DNA of 64,000 nt. Origin: Leptothoe kymatousa TAU-MAC 1615. Lineage in GTDB: Bacteria > Cyanobacteriota > Cyanobacteriia > Phormidesmidales > Phormidesmidaceae. Positions 1 to 8,993 of this stretch are shown piece after piece. How positions within the stretch are numbered: position 1 is the stretch's first letter; every line of letters begins with the position of its first letter. The notes beneath the pieces were generated by a model that ran no database searches, had not been told where the DNA came from, and saw only the letters and a program-made list of their open reading frames with translations. Where the stretch lies: contig NZ_JADOER010000015.1 of assembly GCF_018739865.1 (NCBI RefSeq), forward strand, positions 1 to 64,000, given 5' to 3'. The position numbers and the translations under genes were made by a program.

Positions 1-145
1 GGTGACAGGGGTTGAAAAGATACTGACTGGCTTTGGAAAAGAGTTTGTAATTAATTTCGTATAGGTACTTATTATTTGAGTGCAAACGTCTAGGCATGTT
101 TAATGGCTGGAGCTTGCATCCCTTTTGTCTGTCTCCATCGCCAAG

Positions 146-955
146 TTAGGCAATTTTCTCTTCCCTAATCCAGGTTTGCTGTCCCCAGCTACCATCGGCT
201 TCATATTCACGGGTTAGCCGCAGTCTGATGTTCGGCTCAATTAGCCAGCCGACTTCGCAACGAAAGGCCGTATTACGTTGGATGGTTTGGGGACAAAGGG
301 ATGACCCCCCATTGGGTAAACACAACAGCTGATAGCCTGTTTCAAATAGGAGACGCGACCCTTGGACCTTGGCTATGGATTGGCCGGTGGCAGGCCCTGC
401 CCGCCAGGTTTGTAGAACCGTATCCGCCGATTGTTTTGAGACGTTTAGTTCCGTTGTAAAGGGCTGGGACACGGACCAGTCACGGCGGTAGACAATGGCT
501 TGTCCCCGCCAGGTACCGACCAGCTGATCCATGGAAAGTGGGGCGCGGATTCGGTCAGCCTGTCCCTCACGGGTCTCACGGATTAGGATAATGTCCGCCA
601 GTGCACCGCCGGGGTTAAATAATTGCACGAGCCTGAAGCGGGCGTTGGGCAGGGTGAGGCCAAATTCGGTGCCAAACTGGGAAAAGGGACTCCACTGTGT
701 AGAACCTTTGGTAAAAGAACCATCTTCGCAGAAGAGACTGCTTTGGTTGATGCTGGCAAATTCTGTTTTTGTCTCCTGGGGAGGCTGACCCGTTGGGTAG
801 CGGGTCACCTGAAAGCGGGCACTAGTTTCGCTAGTTCTTTCTAGGGTTAAAATCGATGGGACATTACTCACCTCGGTGCCATCGGGGGTGAGCTTGGTAA
901 AGCTCCCTTTCCAGGTGCCTTCATTTTTGAACAGGTTTTCCCATTGATTTGGCAT
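146..955 (-). CDS. DUF3598 family protein
   Basis: A 269-residue soluble protein that reads as a DUF3598 (lipocalin-like) protein of cyanobacteria. Seen: the N-terminal WENLFKNEGTWKGSFT block and a second, similar block around residues 140-155 (LVGTWRGQAIVYRRDW), suggesting two related beta-barrel halves. No signal peptide or membrane segment is visible. The family is structurally related to the lipocalin fold used by phycobiliprotein lyases, but a bilin-related role here is only inference. The start is the ATG at 955, preceded directly by a dispersed repeat (957-1053), so its promoter must lie in or beyond that repeat. It stands alone rather than in the neighbouring operon. Confidence 0.8.
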   Translation of the reverse strand: MPNQWENLFKNEGTWKGSFTKLTPDGTEVSNVPSILTLERTSETSARFQVTRYPTGQPPQETKTEFASINQSSLFCEDGSFTKGSTQWSPFSQFGTEFGLTLPNARFRLVQLFNPGGALADIILIRETREGQADRIRAPLSMDQLVGTWRGQAIVYRRDWSVSQPFTTELNVSKQSADTVLQTWRAGPATGQSIAKVQGSRLLFETGYQLLCLPNGGSSLCPQTIQRNTAFRCEVGWLIEPNIRLRLTREYEADGSWGQQTWIREEKIA

Positions 956-956
956 C

Positions 957-1053
957 GGAGCTGTTAAGAAACTACTTCACGGTTTAGGTCTGAAAGGCTT
1001 GTTAAGCCATGATTTCAAGCAACAAGGCCATGATTTTAATTTTTAACAAGCCC
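957..1053 (+). repeat. Dispersed 97-bp palindromic element, copy 1
   Basis: It starts GGAGCTGTTAAGAAACTACT and ends TTTTTAACAAGCCC. The ends are imperfect inverted repeats of each other (GGAGCTGTTAAGAA against GGGCTTGTTAAAAA), and the centre holds a small hairpin GGCTT-GTT-AAGCC. Five further copies lie at 51273, 55738 (reverse), 60774, 61343 and 61443. There is no coding capacity. It is MITE-like and abuts the start codon of the DUF3598 gene. Confidence 0.85.
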
Positions 1054-1143
1054 ATAGTCGGTGAGCAAAGCGGCTCTTCTATTGTGGGCCATGGCAGAGA
1101 AATTAGCTAAGCCACCCCATGGGCCGCCTAGGGGTTAGGCAAC

Positions 1144-2598
1144 CTAAGGCTCACGGCGGCAGAGTTCGACTTCGTTCGCCAGAATGCGAACATCGTAGTT
1201 CGCTAAGAAATCTTGCCCCAGCAGCCCGGCAGAAAAGTTAGCCGCGATCGCAACATGCACATTCATCGCCACCGCTGCCTGTACCCGCATCGACCGCACC
1301 CAGCCATTACTAATGGGAATGGCAGACTCCCCAGGAATCCGCAAAAAGCCCCCCGGCGTGCCCTTAATCTCTAGCCGCGCTGCCATAGCCCCTGTGATGA
1401 TGGTGCGGGGCAAATCCTGTTGCATCACCATGTCAAACGACTGCCGATCGTTAAATCTCACCTCGATCACCGGCATCCCCGACTGCATTGCCTTAATGGG
1501 TACCCGCACCACTCGCCCCGCATCGGTCTCCGCCTTTTCCCGGTCCAGCTCTTGCCGAATCGCCTCCGCCCGATCTGCGGCCACCTTCTGGGCCTGCCAA
1601 TTGCCCTGGTCTAACCACAGCGACGCTGCTTGACGATAGTCTTCTAGGGCTTCTTTGCCAGATTGTACCGAGGCCCGTAACCCATACAGCTCGGCCGTTG
1701 GCCCCATGGCAATGGCATTGGAATAGTCTTTGAACGCATTCTCTCCATCGCCCAGTTGTTGATAGGCTTGCCCCCGCAGTGCCAATCGGTCCACGGTTGC
1801 TTCTGTTTTAATCAAGGCTGTTAACGCCGTCATGGCTCCGTAGGCATCACCCAATGCCAGTCGAATTTTGGCGCGCTTTACCTGGATCTGTGGATCCTCC
1901 GGAGCCAGTTGTTGCACCTTGGCCAAATCCCGTGTTGCGGCTTCATATCGATGCATTTGGGCCTGCACATAGGCGCGATCGCATAGCGCTTCCCCATGCT
2001 CTGGCTCCATGCCCAATAGCCAATTTAGATCGTCCAGCGCCTGCCGCAAAAAGCCCTGGGCCACTTTCTCCCTGGCCCGCTGTAAATAGTCTGTGGGCGA
2101 GACGAGTCCCCCTGGGCTGGGGGAGACCACGGGTTTATTTAGCTCCGCCTGTAGCTGGTTGGCCTGGGCCAAACAATCCGCCGCATTGGTCTTATCTTTT
2201 TGGGCCAGATATAGCTTGGTGGCGGCCTTATAGGCCATCATCGCCTGGTGCTGTTGCCCCATCTGGCGGTGCACCTTGCCCAAGAGTCTCTGGGCTGCGG
2301 CCAGGGTTGGGTCTAGTTTCAGGGCCTGTTGGGCATCCAAAATAGCCGACGACGGGGTGGGGGTGGTGACATAGGCCAGGGCCCGAGCGAGATAGGCCAG
2401 GGCCGTGGGGTCTCGTTGAATCACTTTGGTGTAGTCTGCGATCGCCCCCGCACTATTCCCAATTTTCAACCGAATGCGCCCCCGCAATTCATAGGCTTCA
2501 GGGTGTTGCCCATTGGTCAAAATCACCCGATCCAACAGCGCCAGGGCCGTACTAAACTCGCCCCGTTCCACATAGTCCAATGCCTGTTGATAGCTCAT
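1144..2598 (-). CDS. TPR protein with degenerate retropepsin-like domain
   Basis: A 484-residue protein. Residues about 1-165 and 170-330 are tetratricopeptide repeats (for example EAYELRGRIRLKIGNSAGAI and AELYGLRASVQSGKEAL). The last ~115 residues match the clan AA aspartic protease module that cyanobacteria often attach to TPRs (VPIKAMQSGMPVIEVRFND ... GLLGQDFLANYDVRI). Where that family normally has the catalytic DTGAS loop this protein has MQQDLPRT (residues ~392-399), so the Asp-Thr-Gly triad is missing and peptidase activity is unlikely. I infer a binding or scaffold role. It is the last gene of a leftward operon, 20 bases after the DUF4178 gene. Confidence 0.8.
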   Translation of the reverse strand: MSYQQALDYVERGEFSTALALLDRVILTNGQHPEAYELRGRIRLKIGNSAGAIADYTKVIQRDPTALAYLARALAYVTTPTPSSAILDAQQALKLDPTLAAAQRLLGKVHRQMGQQHQAMMAYKAATKLYLAQKDKTNAADCLAQANQLQAELNKPVVSPSPGGLVSPTDYLQRAREKVAQGFLRQALDDLNWLLGMEPEHGEALCDRAYVQAQMHRYEAATRDLAKVQQLAPEDPQIQVKRAKIRLALGDAYGAMTALTALIKTEATVDRLALRGQAYQQLGDGENAFKDYSNAIAMGPTAELYGLRASVQSGKEALEDYRQAASLWLDQGNWQAQKVAADRAEAIRQELDREKAETDAGRVVRVPIKAMQSGMPVIEVRFNDRQSFDMVMQQDLPRTIITGAMAARLEIKGTPGGFLRIPGESAIPISNGWVRSMRVQAAVAMNVHVAIAANFSAGLLGQDFLANYDVRILANEVELCRREP

Positions 2599-2618
2599 TG
2601 TTTCTTTCTGAAATTTCC

Positions 2619-3212
2619 CTAGCCCATGTCCGCATTGTGCACACTCTGTCCGTCCCCCGGCAGAATGGTAATATCCCGAGGCTGAATGGCTTTACCCACG
2701 GTCACCTCAAATTCCCCCGACCAATTTTCAATCGACAACAGTTTCTCATTGGGCCCCTCATACTCAAAGAACCGGCATTGTTCCACCGTGGGTCGCTGGT
2801 TTGCTCGAATTCTTGTCATTTGGGCCGTGCCAGACTCAGTACAGCGGTAGGTCTCCCCTTGAAACTCGAGTTCCTTAGGCGGTTCGGGGGTGCTAATGGT
2901 CAAGGCCTTAGTCGGTGTCATTAGGGCGACTTCTAGCCAGTCATCTTCTTCCACCGATAGCCACACTCGCGTGCCCCCATCTTGCAACAGATATTCCTGC
3001 CACGTAAACCCATCCTGTTCATAGATCAGCTGTCCTTCGACCACCCAATCGTTCCCCTGGTACTGCACAATATCTCCCAGCTGCAGGTCAAACAGGGTGC
3101 GCTGTTTCGACGGGGCTCCCGTTTGTGCCGGCACCGCCTGTTGTTGCCGCATAAACAGAAAAATACCGATGCCGACAATAAGAACAATCAGTGCACAATA
3201 GACAATAAACAT
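2619..3212 (-). CDS. DUF4178 domain protein, membrane anchored
   Basis: A 197-residue protein with an N-terminal membrane segment (residues ~2-20, IVYCALIVLIVGIGIFLFM). A DUF4178 domain follows: LQLGDIVQYQGNDWVVEG, then a beta-rich stretch with WQEYLLQDGGTRVWLSVEEDDW and the FFEYEGPNEKLLSIENW region typical of the family. The biochemical function is unknown. DUF4178, DUF350 and spermidine-synthase-like proteins recur together in bacterial operons linked to envelope functions, and that set is found here. Eleven bases separate it from the end of the upstream spermidine-synthase-like gene, supporting co-transcription. Confidence 0.85.
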   Translation of the reverse strand: MFIVYCALIVLIVGIGIFLFMRQQQAVPAQTGAPSKQRTLFDLQLGDIVQYQGNDWVVEGQLIYEQDGFTWQEYLLQDGGTRVWLSVEEDDWLEVALMTPTKALTISTPEPPKELEFQGETYRCTESGTAQMTRIRANQRPTVEQCRFFEYEGPNEKLLSIENWSGEFEVTVGKAIQPRDITILPGDGQSVHNADMG

Positions 3213-3223
3213 AATAAAATACC

Positions 3224-4810
3224 TCAGTTGTACCAGGCCCAGCGAGGGTCGGATTGATATTTAACAATAATCGGATTAGCTAAACGGTTGACTTTGACGG
3301 TGTTCACCTGAATGTCCTTGGGCAGTGTAAACAGCTTGTGCATCAAGGACGAGGTCAAAAACTGGGTAGATACGGGTAACTCTAATGCGTCTGTATCCAC
3401 GGGGCGATGCGAGGCCATCACAAATCCCCAAGGGCCAAAGCTAGGCACCGAGACCATGTAGGGCGCCGTCGTCAGGTTTGCGGTTTTTAAGGTTTCGGCA
3501 ATACAGGCAAATACTTTAGGGGCAAAAAACGGGCTGGATGCCTGGGTCACAAAAATCCCCTGGTCTGCTAACTGTTGTTGAATTTGTTGATAAAACCCTT
3601 TGGAATATAATTTGGCAATGACGGCCTGATCGGGATCGGGGAAATCGGCCACAATTACATCAAATTTGTCATGGTCTTGTTCGGAGAGTTGGGAAACAAA
3701 CTTAAAGGCATCTCCATGTATTATCTGCACCCGCGGATCGCTAAAGGCGGCTTGGTTGGCTTCGACCAGCGCCGGATAACGCTGCGCCAAGTTAACCACC
3801 GACGGATCCAACTCGATAACCAGCACCTGTTCTACTTCAGGCCATTTCAAAATCTCTCGCAACGCCATGCCATCCCCGGCCCCCAACAACATGATCCGGT
3901 GGCGGTCAGGATTAGCGCTCATCGCTGGGTGGATTAAGGCTTCATGGTAGCGGTATTCATCCCAAGTAGACAGTTGCAGGTCCCCATCCAGGAATAACCG
4001 CACATCCTTAGCCTGCCGGGTAACCACAATCCGCTGATAGGCAGACTGGGTGCGCAACATAATGGGGGCACCGTAGAGATTGTCTTCTAAGCGGTTACCC
4101 AGGGGTAATGCCACTAGGGAAAATGCACAGAGCCCAATACCCACCAGGCCTCCCCACCGTCGCCAGTGTTTCATCTGGGGGAAATTATTGCCCAGGATAA
4201 ACACCATGCCCGCTGGCAATGCCCCAATGAGGGCGGCGGCTGGAAACAGCCCCACGGTGGGCAGCAAAATGGCCGGGAAGGCCAAAGACCCCACTAAGGC
4301 CCCCACATAGTCCCAGGCTAAAACCTGGGCGATGGCATTGCGCAAATCCTGGTCTAACTCCACCAGTCGGGTCAGCAAAGGCACTTCCATGCCGGCCAAC
4401 ATACCCAGTAGCAAGGTGGCCACCCCCAGGCCAATCCACACCGGACCGCCCGCCACAAATAGGGCAAATAACCCGAGGGGGAGCAGGGCCGTTAGGGGGG
4501 CAATTAACAGCTCCACCTTTAGGAAGTTGGTCAGCAGGTAGTGGTGCTGCTGGGTGCGATCGCCCTGGGCAAAAATAAACTGACTCAAATAGGACCCAAT
4601 CCCCATGGCGGCTAAAAAGCCCCCCACGGCCACACCATAGGCCAGGGCCTGGTTCCCCACCAAATAGCTAGCTAAAGTACCCAGCAACAACTCTGCCGCT
4701 AATCCACAGCTAGACGAAACCGCAGCCGTGGCCAGCAGTAACCAAAACTGTTTCCGACTCAAAAACAGCGACTCTGAAAACTCTGGGCGTTGCGCAGCAA
4801 ATTGTTCCAT
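3224..4810 (-). CDS. Membrane-anchored spermidine synthase-like aminopropyltransferase
   Basis: A 528-residue protein. Residues ~20-235 form about seven membrane helices (for example LLGMLAGMEVPLLTRLVELD in the loop region). Residues ~255-480 are a spermidine-synthase-type Rossmann methyltransferase-like domain: IMLLGAGDGMALREILKW (the nucleotide-binding GGGDG-type loop, here GAGDG), VLVIELDPSVVNLAQ, and DVIVADFPDPDQAV carrying the acidic residues that in SpeE bind the amine substrate. By family it would transfer an aminopropyl or related group. The membrane half and the DUF4178/DUF350 context suggest an envelope substrate rather than free putrescine, which is inference. Its ATG overlaps the preceding gene's stop by one base (TAATG). 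Confidence 0.85.
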   Translation of the reverse strand: MEQFAAQRPEFSESLFLSRKQFWLLLATAAVSSSCGLAAELLLGTLASYLVGNQALAYGVAVGGFLAAMGIGSYLSQFIFAQGDRTQQHHYLLTNFLKVELLIAPLTALLPLGLFALFVAGGPVWIGLGVATLLLGMLAGMEVPLLTRLVELDQDLRNAIAQVLAWDYVGALVGSLAFPAILLPTVGLFPAAALIGALPAGMVFILGNNFPQMKHWRRWGGLVGIGLCAFSLVALPLGNRLEDNLYGAPIMLRTQSAYQRIVVTRQAKDVRLFLDGDLQLSTWDEYRYHEALIHPAMSANPDRHRIMLLGAGDGMALREILKWPEVEQVLVIELDPSVVNLAQRYPALVEANQAAFSDPRVQIIHGDAFKFVSQLSEQDHDKFDVIVADFPDPDQAVIAKLYSKGFYQQIQQQLADQGIFVTQASSPFFAPKVFACIAETLKTANLTTAPYMVSVPSFGPWGFVMASHRPVDTDALELPVSTQFLTSSLMHKLFTLPKDIQVNTVKVNRLANPIIVKYQSDPRWAWYN

Positions 4811-5040
4811 TATTTACCCGAGGAGTTGCCACCCCCACGAAAACCACCATAGGCAGAGCGAGTTGATAACGGCTCAAACTGCCCACTCCGATAGGAGCCA
4901 AAATGCACCATGCGATGTCGAGGTCGATATAATGGCTGGTTCGTTTGCCGCAAATGCAGGGCAGATGCCTGACTGTAGGCACCGACAACAGAAGCCCCAG
5001 CCACAACATAGGCCAAAATAGCAAAGACTTTCGTTAGCAT
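4810..5040 (-). CDS. Small exported Gly-rich protein of the DUF4178 operon
   Basis: A 76-residue protein: a signal-like hydrophobic N-terminus (MLTKVFAILAYVVAGASVVG) followed by a basic, Gln/Arg/Tyr-rich body, ending in a glycine-rich tail (YGGFRGGGNSSGK). The final bases overlap the spermidine-synthase-like gene start by one nucleotide, and only five bases separate it from the upstream membrane gene, so it is almost surely translated as part of the operon. A small exported partner with a Gly/Ser tail commonly accompanies DUF350/DUF4178 systems. I cannot assign it to a named family with confidence. Its function is unknown. Confidence 0.7.
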   Translation of the reverse strand: MLTKVFAILAYVVAGASVVGAYSQASALHLRQTNQPLYRPRHRMVHFGSYRSGQFEPLSTRSAYGGFRGGGNSSGK

Positions 5041-5045
5041 AGAAT

Positions 5046-6020
5046 TTAACCTTGAATATGAATAATATCTGGCTCAAGTATGGTGTGGGCGCCCTCTTGC
5101 ACGGTTAACCGAGTTCGATCGACAGACCGATCAGGCACCACCTCCACATAAAAACGATAGGAATCTTTTGGTTCCAATAGAAAAAACGTCCTTAAACTTT
5201 GGCGATAAGATTCATTTATCTTGCTGCCACGGTTTATCTGAAACTGATGGGAATAGACCTCTTCACCATCTTTATCTTGTATCGAAAAATCAATGGTAAA
5301 TCGACTGGGGGATGTTTCATCTGATACAACGGCCACAGTCGCCCTAATTAAATTGTTAGCGCCCCCCATCACTCCACGACCGCCTAAATCGCTATCCCCA
5401 ATTGACTTTTGGATGACCCGTTTACCCGAGGTATAGACTGAGTAGGTCGTAAACCCGCTTAAGAGAAAAGTGGCTAGGGTCCCGATAAAAAAATAGCGGG
5501 TATCCACCACACCATTTTTTACCACTACATTTAGGGTGGCAGACGAATCCACCTCTTCTCCTGCCGTGGTGCCATATTCCAACACCGACAGCTCAATGGT
5601 AATGGGCTCTCCTGTTTTGGAACGAATATCCAATCCACCCTTCACATCCTGTTCCGACCAAGTCCCCGATTCCCCATCTTCTCGCCAGGTACCCGACTCT
5701 TTCCAGGCTTGCTTCATGGCTGAAGCCAACAAATTTCCCTGGGAGTCAATTAAAGCAATTTCGTAGGTTATCCAGCGGTTAGAGGGAATGTCAGCAGCAA
5801 CATCGATACGCAGGGCACCAATGGGACTTTTCTCTAGCTCAATCGGGTCTAGAGCGATAGCTTCTTCTGGAGAAAGATTAATGGCTTGATTGACCAGTGT
5901 TTTTTGAAAAAAAACTGAAATAAGACCTGCACATACGATTAAGCCTAGGGCACCTAATGCGATGAGGGGAGAAAAATCACGGAACCGCTTAATTTTTCGA
6001 GTTTGCACATCAACAGGCAT
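5046..6020 (-). CDS. Two-TM membrane protein, first gene of the DUF4178 operon
   Basis: A 324-residue protein, family not recognised. It has membrane segments at residues ~17-37 (LIALGALGLIVCAGLISVFF) and ~175-197 (YFFIGTLATFLLSGFTTYSVY). Between them lies a predicted extracytoplasmic beta-rich domain (residues 40-170, ending in a conserved-looking GTWSEQDVKGGLDIRSKTG stretch). After the second helix a cytoplasmic beta domain of ~125 residues follows. It leads a five-gene leftward operon with the Gly-rich exported protein, the spermidine-synthase-like enzyme, DUF4178 and the TPR protein. It is divergent from the DUF350 gene with about 120 bases between starts, which must hold both promoters. 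Confidence 0.75.
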   Translation of the reverse strand: MPVDVQTRKIKRFRDFSPLIALGALGLIVCAGLISVFFQKTLVNQAINLSPEEAIALDPIELEKSPIGALRIDVAADIPSNRWITYEIALIDSQGNLLASAMKQAWKESGTWREDGESGTWSEQDVKGGLDIRSKTGEPITIELSVLEYGTTAGEEVDSSATLNVVVKNGVVDTRYFFIGTLATFLLSGFTTYSVYTSGKRVIQKSIGDSDLGGRGVMGGANNLIRATVAVVSDETSPSRFTIDFSIQDKDGEEVYSHQFQINRGSKINESYRQSLRTFFLLEPKDSYRFYVEVVPDRSVDRTRLTVQEGAHTILEPDIIHIQG

Positions 6021-6140
6021 AGAACCTGGCTTCTATAACTAACTTTACGTAGATGCTGCGACCTGATGGTACTATACCCTTGTTTCGAGCGCCAAGAACA
6101 GGTCGCGGAAAGTAACGGAAATTCACGAGAGATTCACACC

Positions 6141-6344
6141 ATGGTAATGCAACAGCTGGCAGCAACGGTTGGATGGTCCTTTGTCGGGGTTGTATTGTTT
6201 TACTTGGGCATTCGCCTGTTTGACTTGCTAGATCCCATTGATTATCAGGCCGAAATTCGCAATGGCAATATGGCTGCGGGTGTTATTCTCGCAGCCGTTG
6301 TTGTATCTATTGCAACAATCATCATCTCAGTGATTGTCTTTTAG
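6141..6344 (+). CDS. DUF350 family membrane protein
   Basis: About 67 residues from the ATG at 6141. An upstream ATG at 6066 would add 25 residues with no family resemblance. Two hydrophobic helices are visible (GWSFVGVVLFYLGIRLFDLL and MAAGVILAAVVVSIATIIIS) separated by the family signature LDPIDYQAEIRNGNMAAGV. DUF350 proteins usually have two or four helices; this is a single two-helix unit. It is divergent from the DUF4178/spermidine-synthase-like operon. DUF350 is a known neighbour of those families, so I treat it as part of the same envelope-associated system. Confidence 0.85.
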   Translation: MVMQQLAATVGWSFVGVVLFYLGIRLFDLLDPIDYQAEIRNGNMAAGVILAAVVVSIATIIISVIVF

Positions 6345-6854
6345 CCATACAAAATTAATCAGGAGACGGAATCTAGCTCTCTCTCCTGCTAGCCCCCAAC
6401 AGATGCCCAAGCCAATACAGTCCTATTTCGATACATCCAAAAAAGGCTAGATTCTAAAATTATTCTTAGAACGGTAACGTTCACAAAGCCATGGGACAAC
6501 TAAAGCAAGGCATGGAGTCCCTTACCTAAGATTTGTCTGATGGGGGTAATGGCCACCATGCCTGTGTGCCCGCGGCATTCAACGTTAAGCCGCTAAAAGG
6601 GTTCTACAGAGTAGGCCAATCGTTGTTACACAATATAGTAAGCAAAGGCTATTAAACAGCCACATTAGCCCAATCATGGAAAAATTGAGCCATGGATTGG
6701 AATTAATCTGAGTCGAAACGTTCATAGAAACAATATCTACTTTGCTCTAGCCATAGTACTGGTGGAATCAAGGTCGGTTCTATATTCACTAAAAAGTTGA
6801 GGTTTGTTTAAATTTATTTACCATAGGCCTGCTGAACCGAAACGGTATCCTGAT
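6345..6854. other. Intergenic region, 510 bases
   Basis: No credible gene seen. A 7-bp inverted repeat CAGGAGA/TCTCCTG (6360-6388) lies 16 bases after the DUF350 stop and may help end that transcript, although no T-run follows. The rest is unremarkable AT-rich sequence between two genes that end facing each other. Confidence 0.6.
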
Positions 6855-8681
6855 TTAGGGCTGCACATGTTGTAGATAGCTCAAAACCCGCAGGGGCAAA
6901 TCTGTTACCATCATGGACTTGGGGATAAAATCATCGGCCCCGGCCTTAAACGCGTTTTTTTTGCGGTCCATATCTTCATGGACAGTCAAAAATAGAATGG
7001 GCAGCTGTTGCCATCGGGCATCGGCGCGCAGCACCTGACATAGCTCTAGCCCATTGGCCTTGGGCATGTCGATATCTAGCACTAGGACATTGGGTTGAAC
7101 CCGTTCTAGCTGGGCCAGCAGTTGGGTCGGATCCTCGAGGGTAAATAATTGAATGCCCCAGGGTGAGAATGTGACTTTTAGGAAGTCCAACACCTGGATA
7201 TCATCATCTACAACCATTACCCTAAAATCACTTCGTTGCTTTTGTAGTAACTGCTGTAGGGTTTTGATAATCTGTTGAGGTGAGGTGTCAGGGGATAAAA
7301 AACAATCCACACCCTGTTGCACCCAGGTTAATCGTTGTTGAAAATCTTCCATCTTAGAAACAACTAAAACTGCCACCTTGTCTTTGGCTTTCGTCAACTG
7401 GTCTAAGAGCGCCAGGGTACCCGAACTATCAGGTTCTTTGTCCGGACACCAGATAACCAACCCGTCTGGCGTTTTTGATTGAATCTTGTTTTTCGCCTGC
7501 AGTAGGTCAGGAACAATTTCAATATTTAGCCCCGCATTATTGCCCAATGGGACCAATGTGGGGCCAAACTCGCTGGACTGGCCCAAAGCTATGATGTGAG
7601 GAGATTCCAGTTGCTCTGTGGAGAAGGTGAAATCGCTGTTTGCTTGGTGGAGATGCTGTTTTAGGGTCTCTATTAAAACAACCGCCCTTGTTGTTTCTGC
7701 TGGATCTAAAGATGTCTTCTCCTGCAACAATTGCTCTAATTCACGGGCAAGGCGAGAGCCATCGGCAAGACCAAAACAACCAAGGGCACCCACTAGTTTA
7801 TGGGCTTGGGATTGACCGGCTTGTCTTAGCTCTGGATTTAGCTGACCGCAGTTGAGGGCACCCACGGCGGCATCTAGCACCGTCAGCCGTTCTTGCATGG
7901 TGTCTTGGTGGGCGGTCCAAGTCTTGGCAATGGCCGTAGCTATATCGGTTGAGTTAACGGACTCAGAAGGGATTGATGGGGCAGCTGATGGGGCTGGTGT
8001 TTGATTGTTTAGGGATTTGAGACGATAGCCAAGGCCATAAATGGTTTCGATAAAATCCTTTGGTGCACCTCCCGCCTTTAGCTTTTGGCGCATTCCCTTG
8101 ATGTGGGTCCTCACCGCATCGCCGCTGGGCGGATCTTCAAATACCCAGAGGTTTTCAATGATGGCATTGAGGCTAAATACCCGACTGGGATGACGCACCA
8201 GCAGTTCTAGAATGGCGTATTCCTTGGGGGTCATGTGGAGCTGATGGTCTCCATAGTGCACATCAAACGTGTCTGGGGTGATCGACAACGGTCCCCAATG
8301 TAGTGTTGAGGAGGCCTCTTGGGCATCTCGCCGTAGCAGGGCCCTGATGCGAGCGCACAGTTCATCAAAATCAACGGGTTTGACCATGTAGTCATCGGCC
8401 CCGGCATCCAACGCGTGGACTTTATCTTGGCTATTGTCCTTGGCTGTCAGCATCATAATGGGGCAGGTGATTGCCTGCTGCCGAAGCTGCCGGCAAAGGG
8501 AAATGCCATCAATATCCGGCAACAGCATGTCGAGGATGATGACATCGTAGGTAAAAAGATCTAGAAAATCTTTGGCTGTGGCTCCATCGGTGGCAATATC
8601 GACGGCATAACGCTGTTTGATCAGACGCTCCATCAGCGTCCCCAGCAAAACCTCGTCATCATCAATGAGCAATAGCCGCAT
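6855..8681 (-). CDS. Multi-domain response regulator REC-wHTH-Hpt-REC*-REC
   Basis: About 608 residues from the ATG at 8681 (MRLLLIDDDEVL); an upstream ATG at 8723 adds 14 non-family residues. The order is: receiver 1 (IDDDE, phospho-Asp in DVIILDMLLPDIDG, Lys in YMVKPVD); OmpR/PhoB winged helix (MTPKEYAILELLVRHP ... FIETIYGLGYRL); a linker; an Hpt domain with its histidine in AHKLVGALGCFGL; a receiver-like domain that has lost the acidic pocket and phospho-Asp (GLVIWCPDKEPD); and a final intact receiver (MVVDDD, LVLDIDMP, FIPKS). Such hybrids let one DNA-binding protein take several phosphorelay inputs. No partner kinase is adjacent. Confidence 0.88.
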   Translation of the reverse strand: MRLLLIDDDEVLLGTLMERLIKQRYAVDIATDGATAKDFLDLFTYDVIILDMLLPDIDGISLCRQLRQQAITCPIMMLTAKDNSQDKVHALDAGADDYMVKPVDFDELCARIRALLRRDAQEASSTLHWGPLSITPDTFDVHYGDHQLHMTPKEYAILELLVRHPSRVFSLNAIIENLWVFEDPPSGDAVRTHIKGMRQKLKAGGAPKDFIETIYGLGYRLKSLNNQTPAPSAAPSIPSESVNSTDIATAIAKTWTAHQDTMQERLTVLDAAVGALNCGQLNPELRQAGQSQAHKLVGALGCFGLADGSRLARELEQLLQEKTSLDPAETTRAVVLIETLKQHLHQANSDFTFSTEQLESPHIIALGQSSEFGPTLVPLGNNAGLNIEIVPDLLQAKNKIQSKTPDGLVIWCPDKEPDSSGTLALLDQLTKAKDKVAVLVVSKMEDFQQRLTWVQQGVDCFLSPDTSPQQIIKTLQQLLQKQRSDFRVMVVDDDIQVLDFLKVTFSPWGIQLFTLEDPTQLLAQLERVQPNVLVLDIDMPKANGLELCQVLRADARWQQLPILFLTVHEDMDRKKNAFKAGADDFIPKSMMVTDLPLRVLSYLQHVQP

Positions 8682-8786
8682 GGTAAGCGCTGAGAGCCAT
8701 GTCATTATCAGAGAATTCCTCAATTTTAAGCCATCCTAGTTAAAGCCCAGGAGAGTTGTTAGAAAACAATATGTTGCAGTGGATCT

Positions 8787-8816
8787 ACGGAGTCTAGGTA
8801 CACGGAGTCTAGGGAC
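8787..8816. repeat. Two 15-bp tandem units
   Basis: ACGGAGTCTAGG occurs twice at a 15-base period, in the divergent region between the response regulator and the MBL gene. It could be paired regulator half sites or chance. Confidence 0.5.
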
Positions 8817-8993
8817 GGCGTTATTGCTCAAATATGGCGACAGCTAAAACTGGCGAGTTGTTGTCAGTGCTACAACATCTAGAACAGATCTGCTTGAAAA
8901 TCTTTAGGTGGTGCCTATTTCAGTGATTACTAAATAATCCCCTTAAAATTGCGGCATACGGCTATTCATTTTTTATTTCCAGGAATATTAAAT

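Noticed and set aside
1854..2345. 163-codon rightward frame opposite the TPR gene
   Set aside because: Pro/Arg-rich shadow of a real gene on the other strand.
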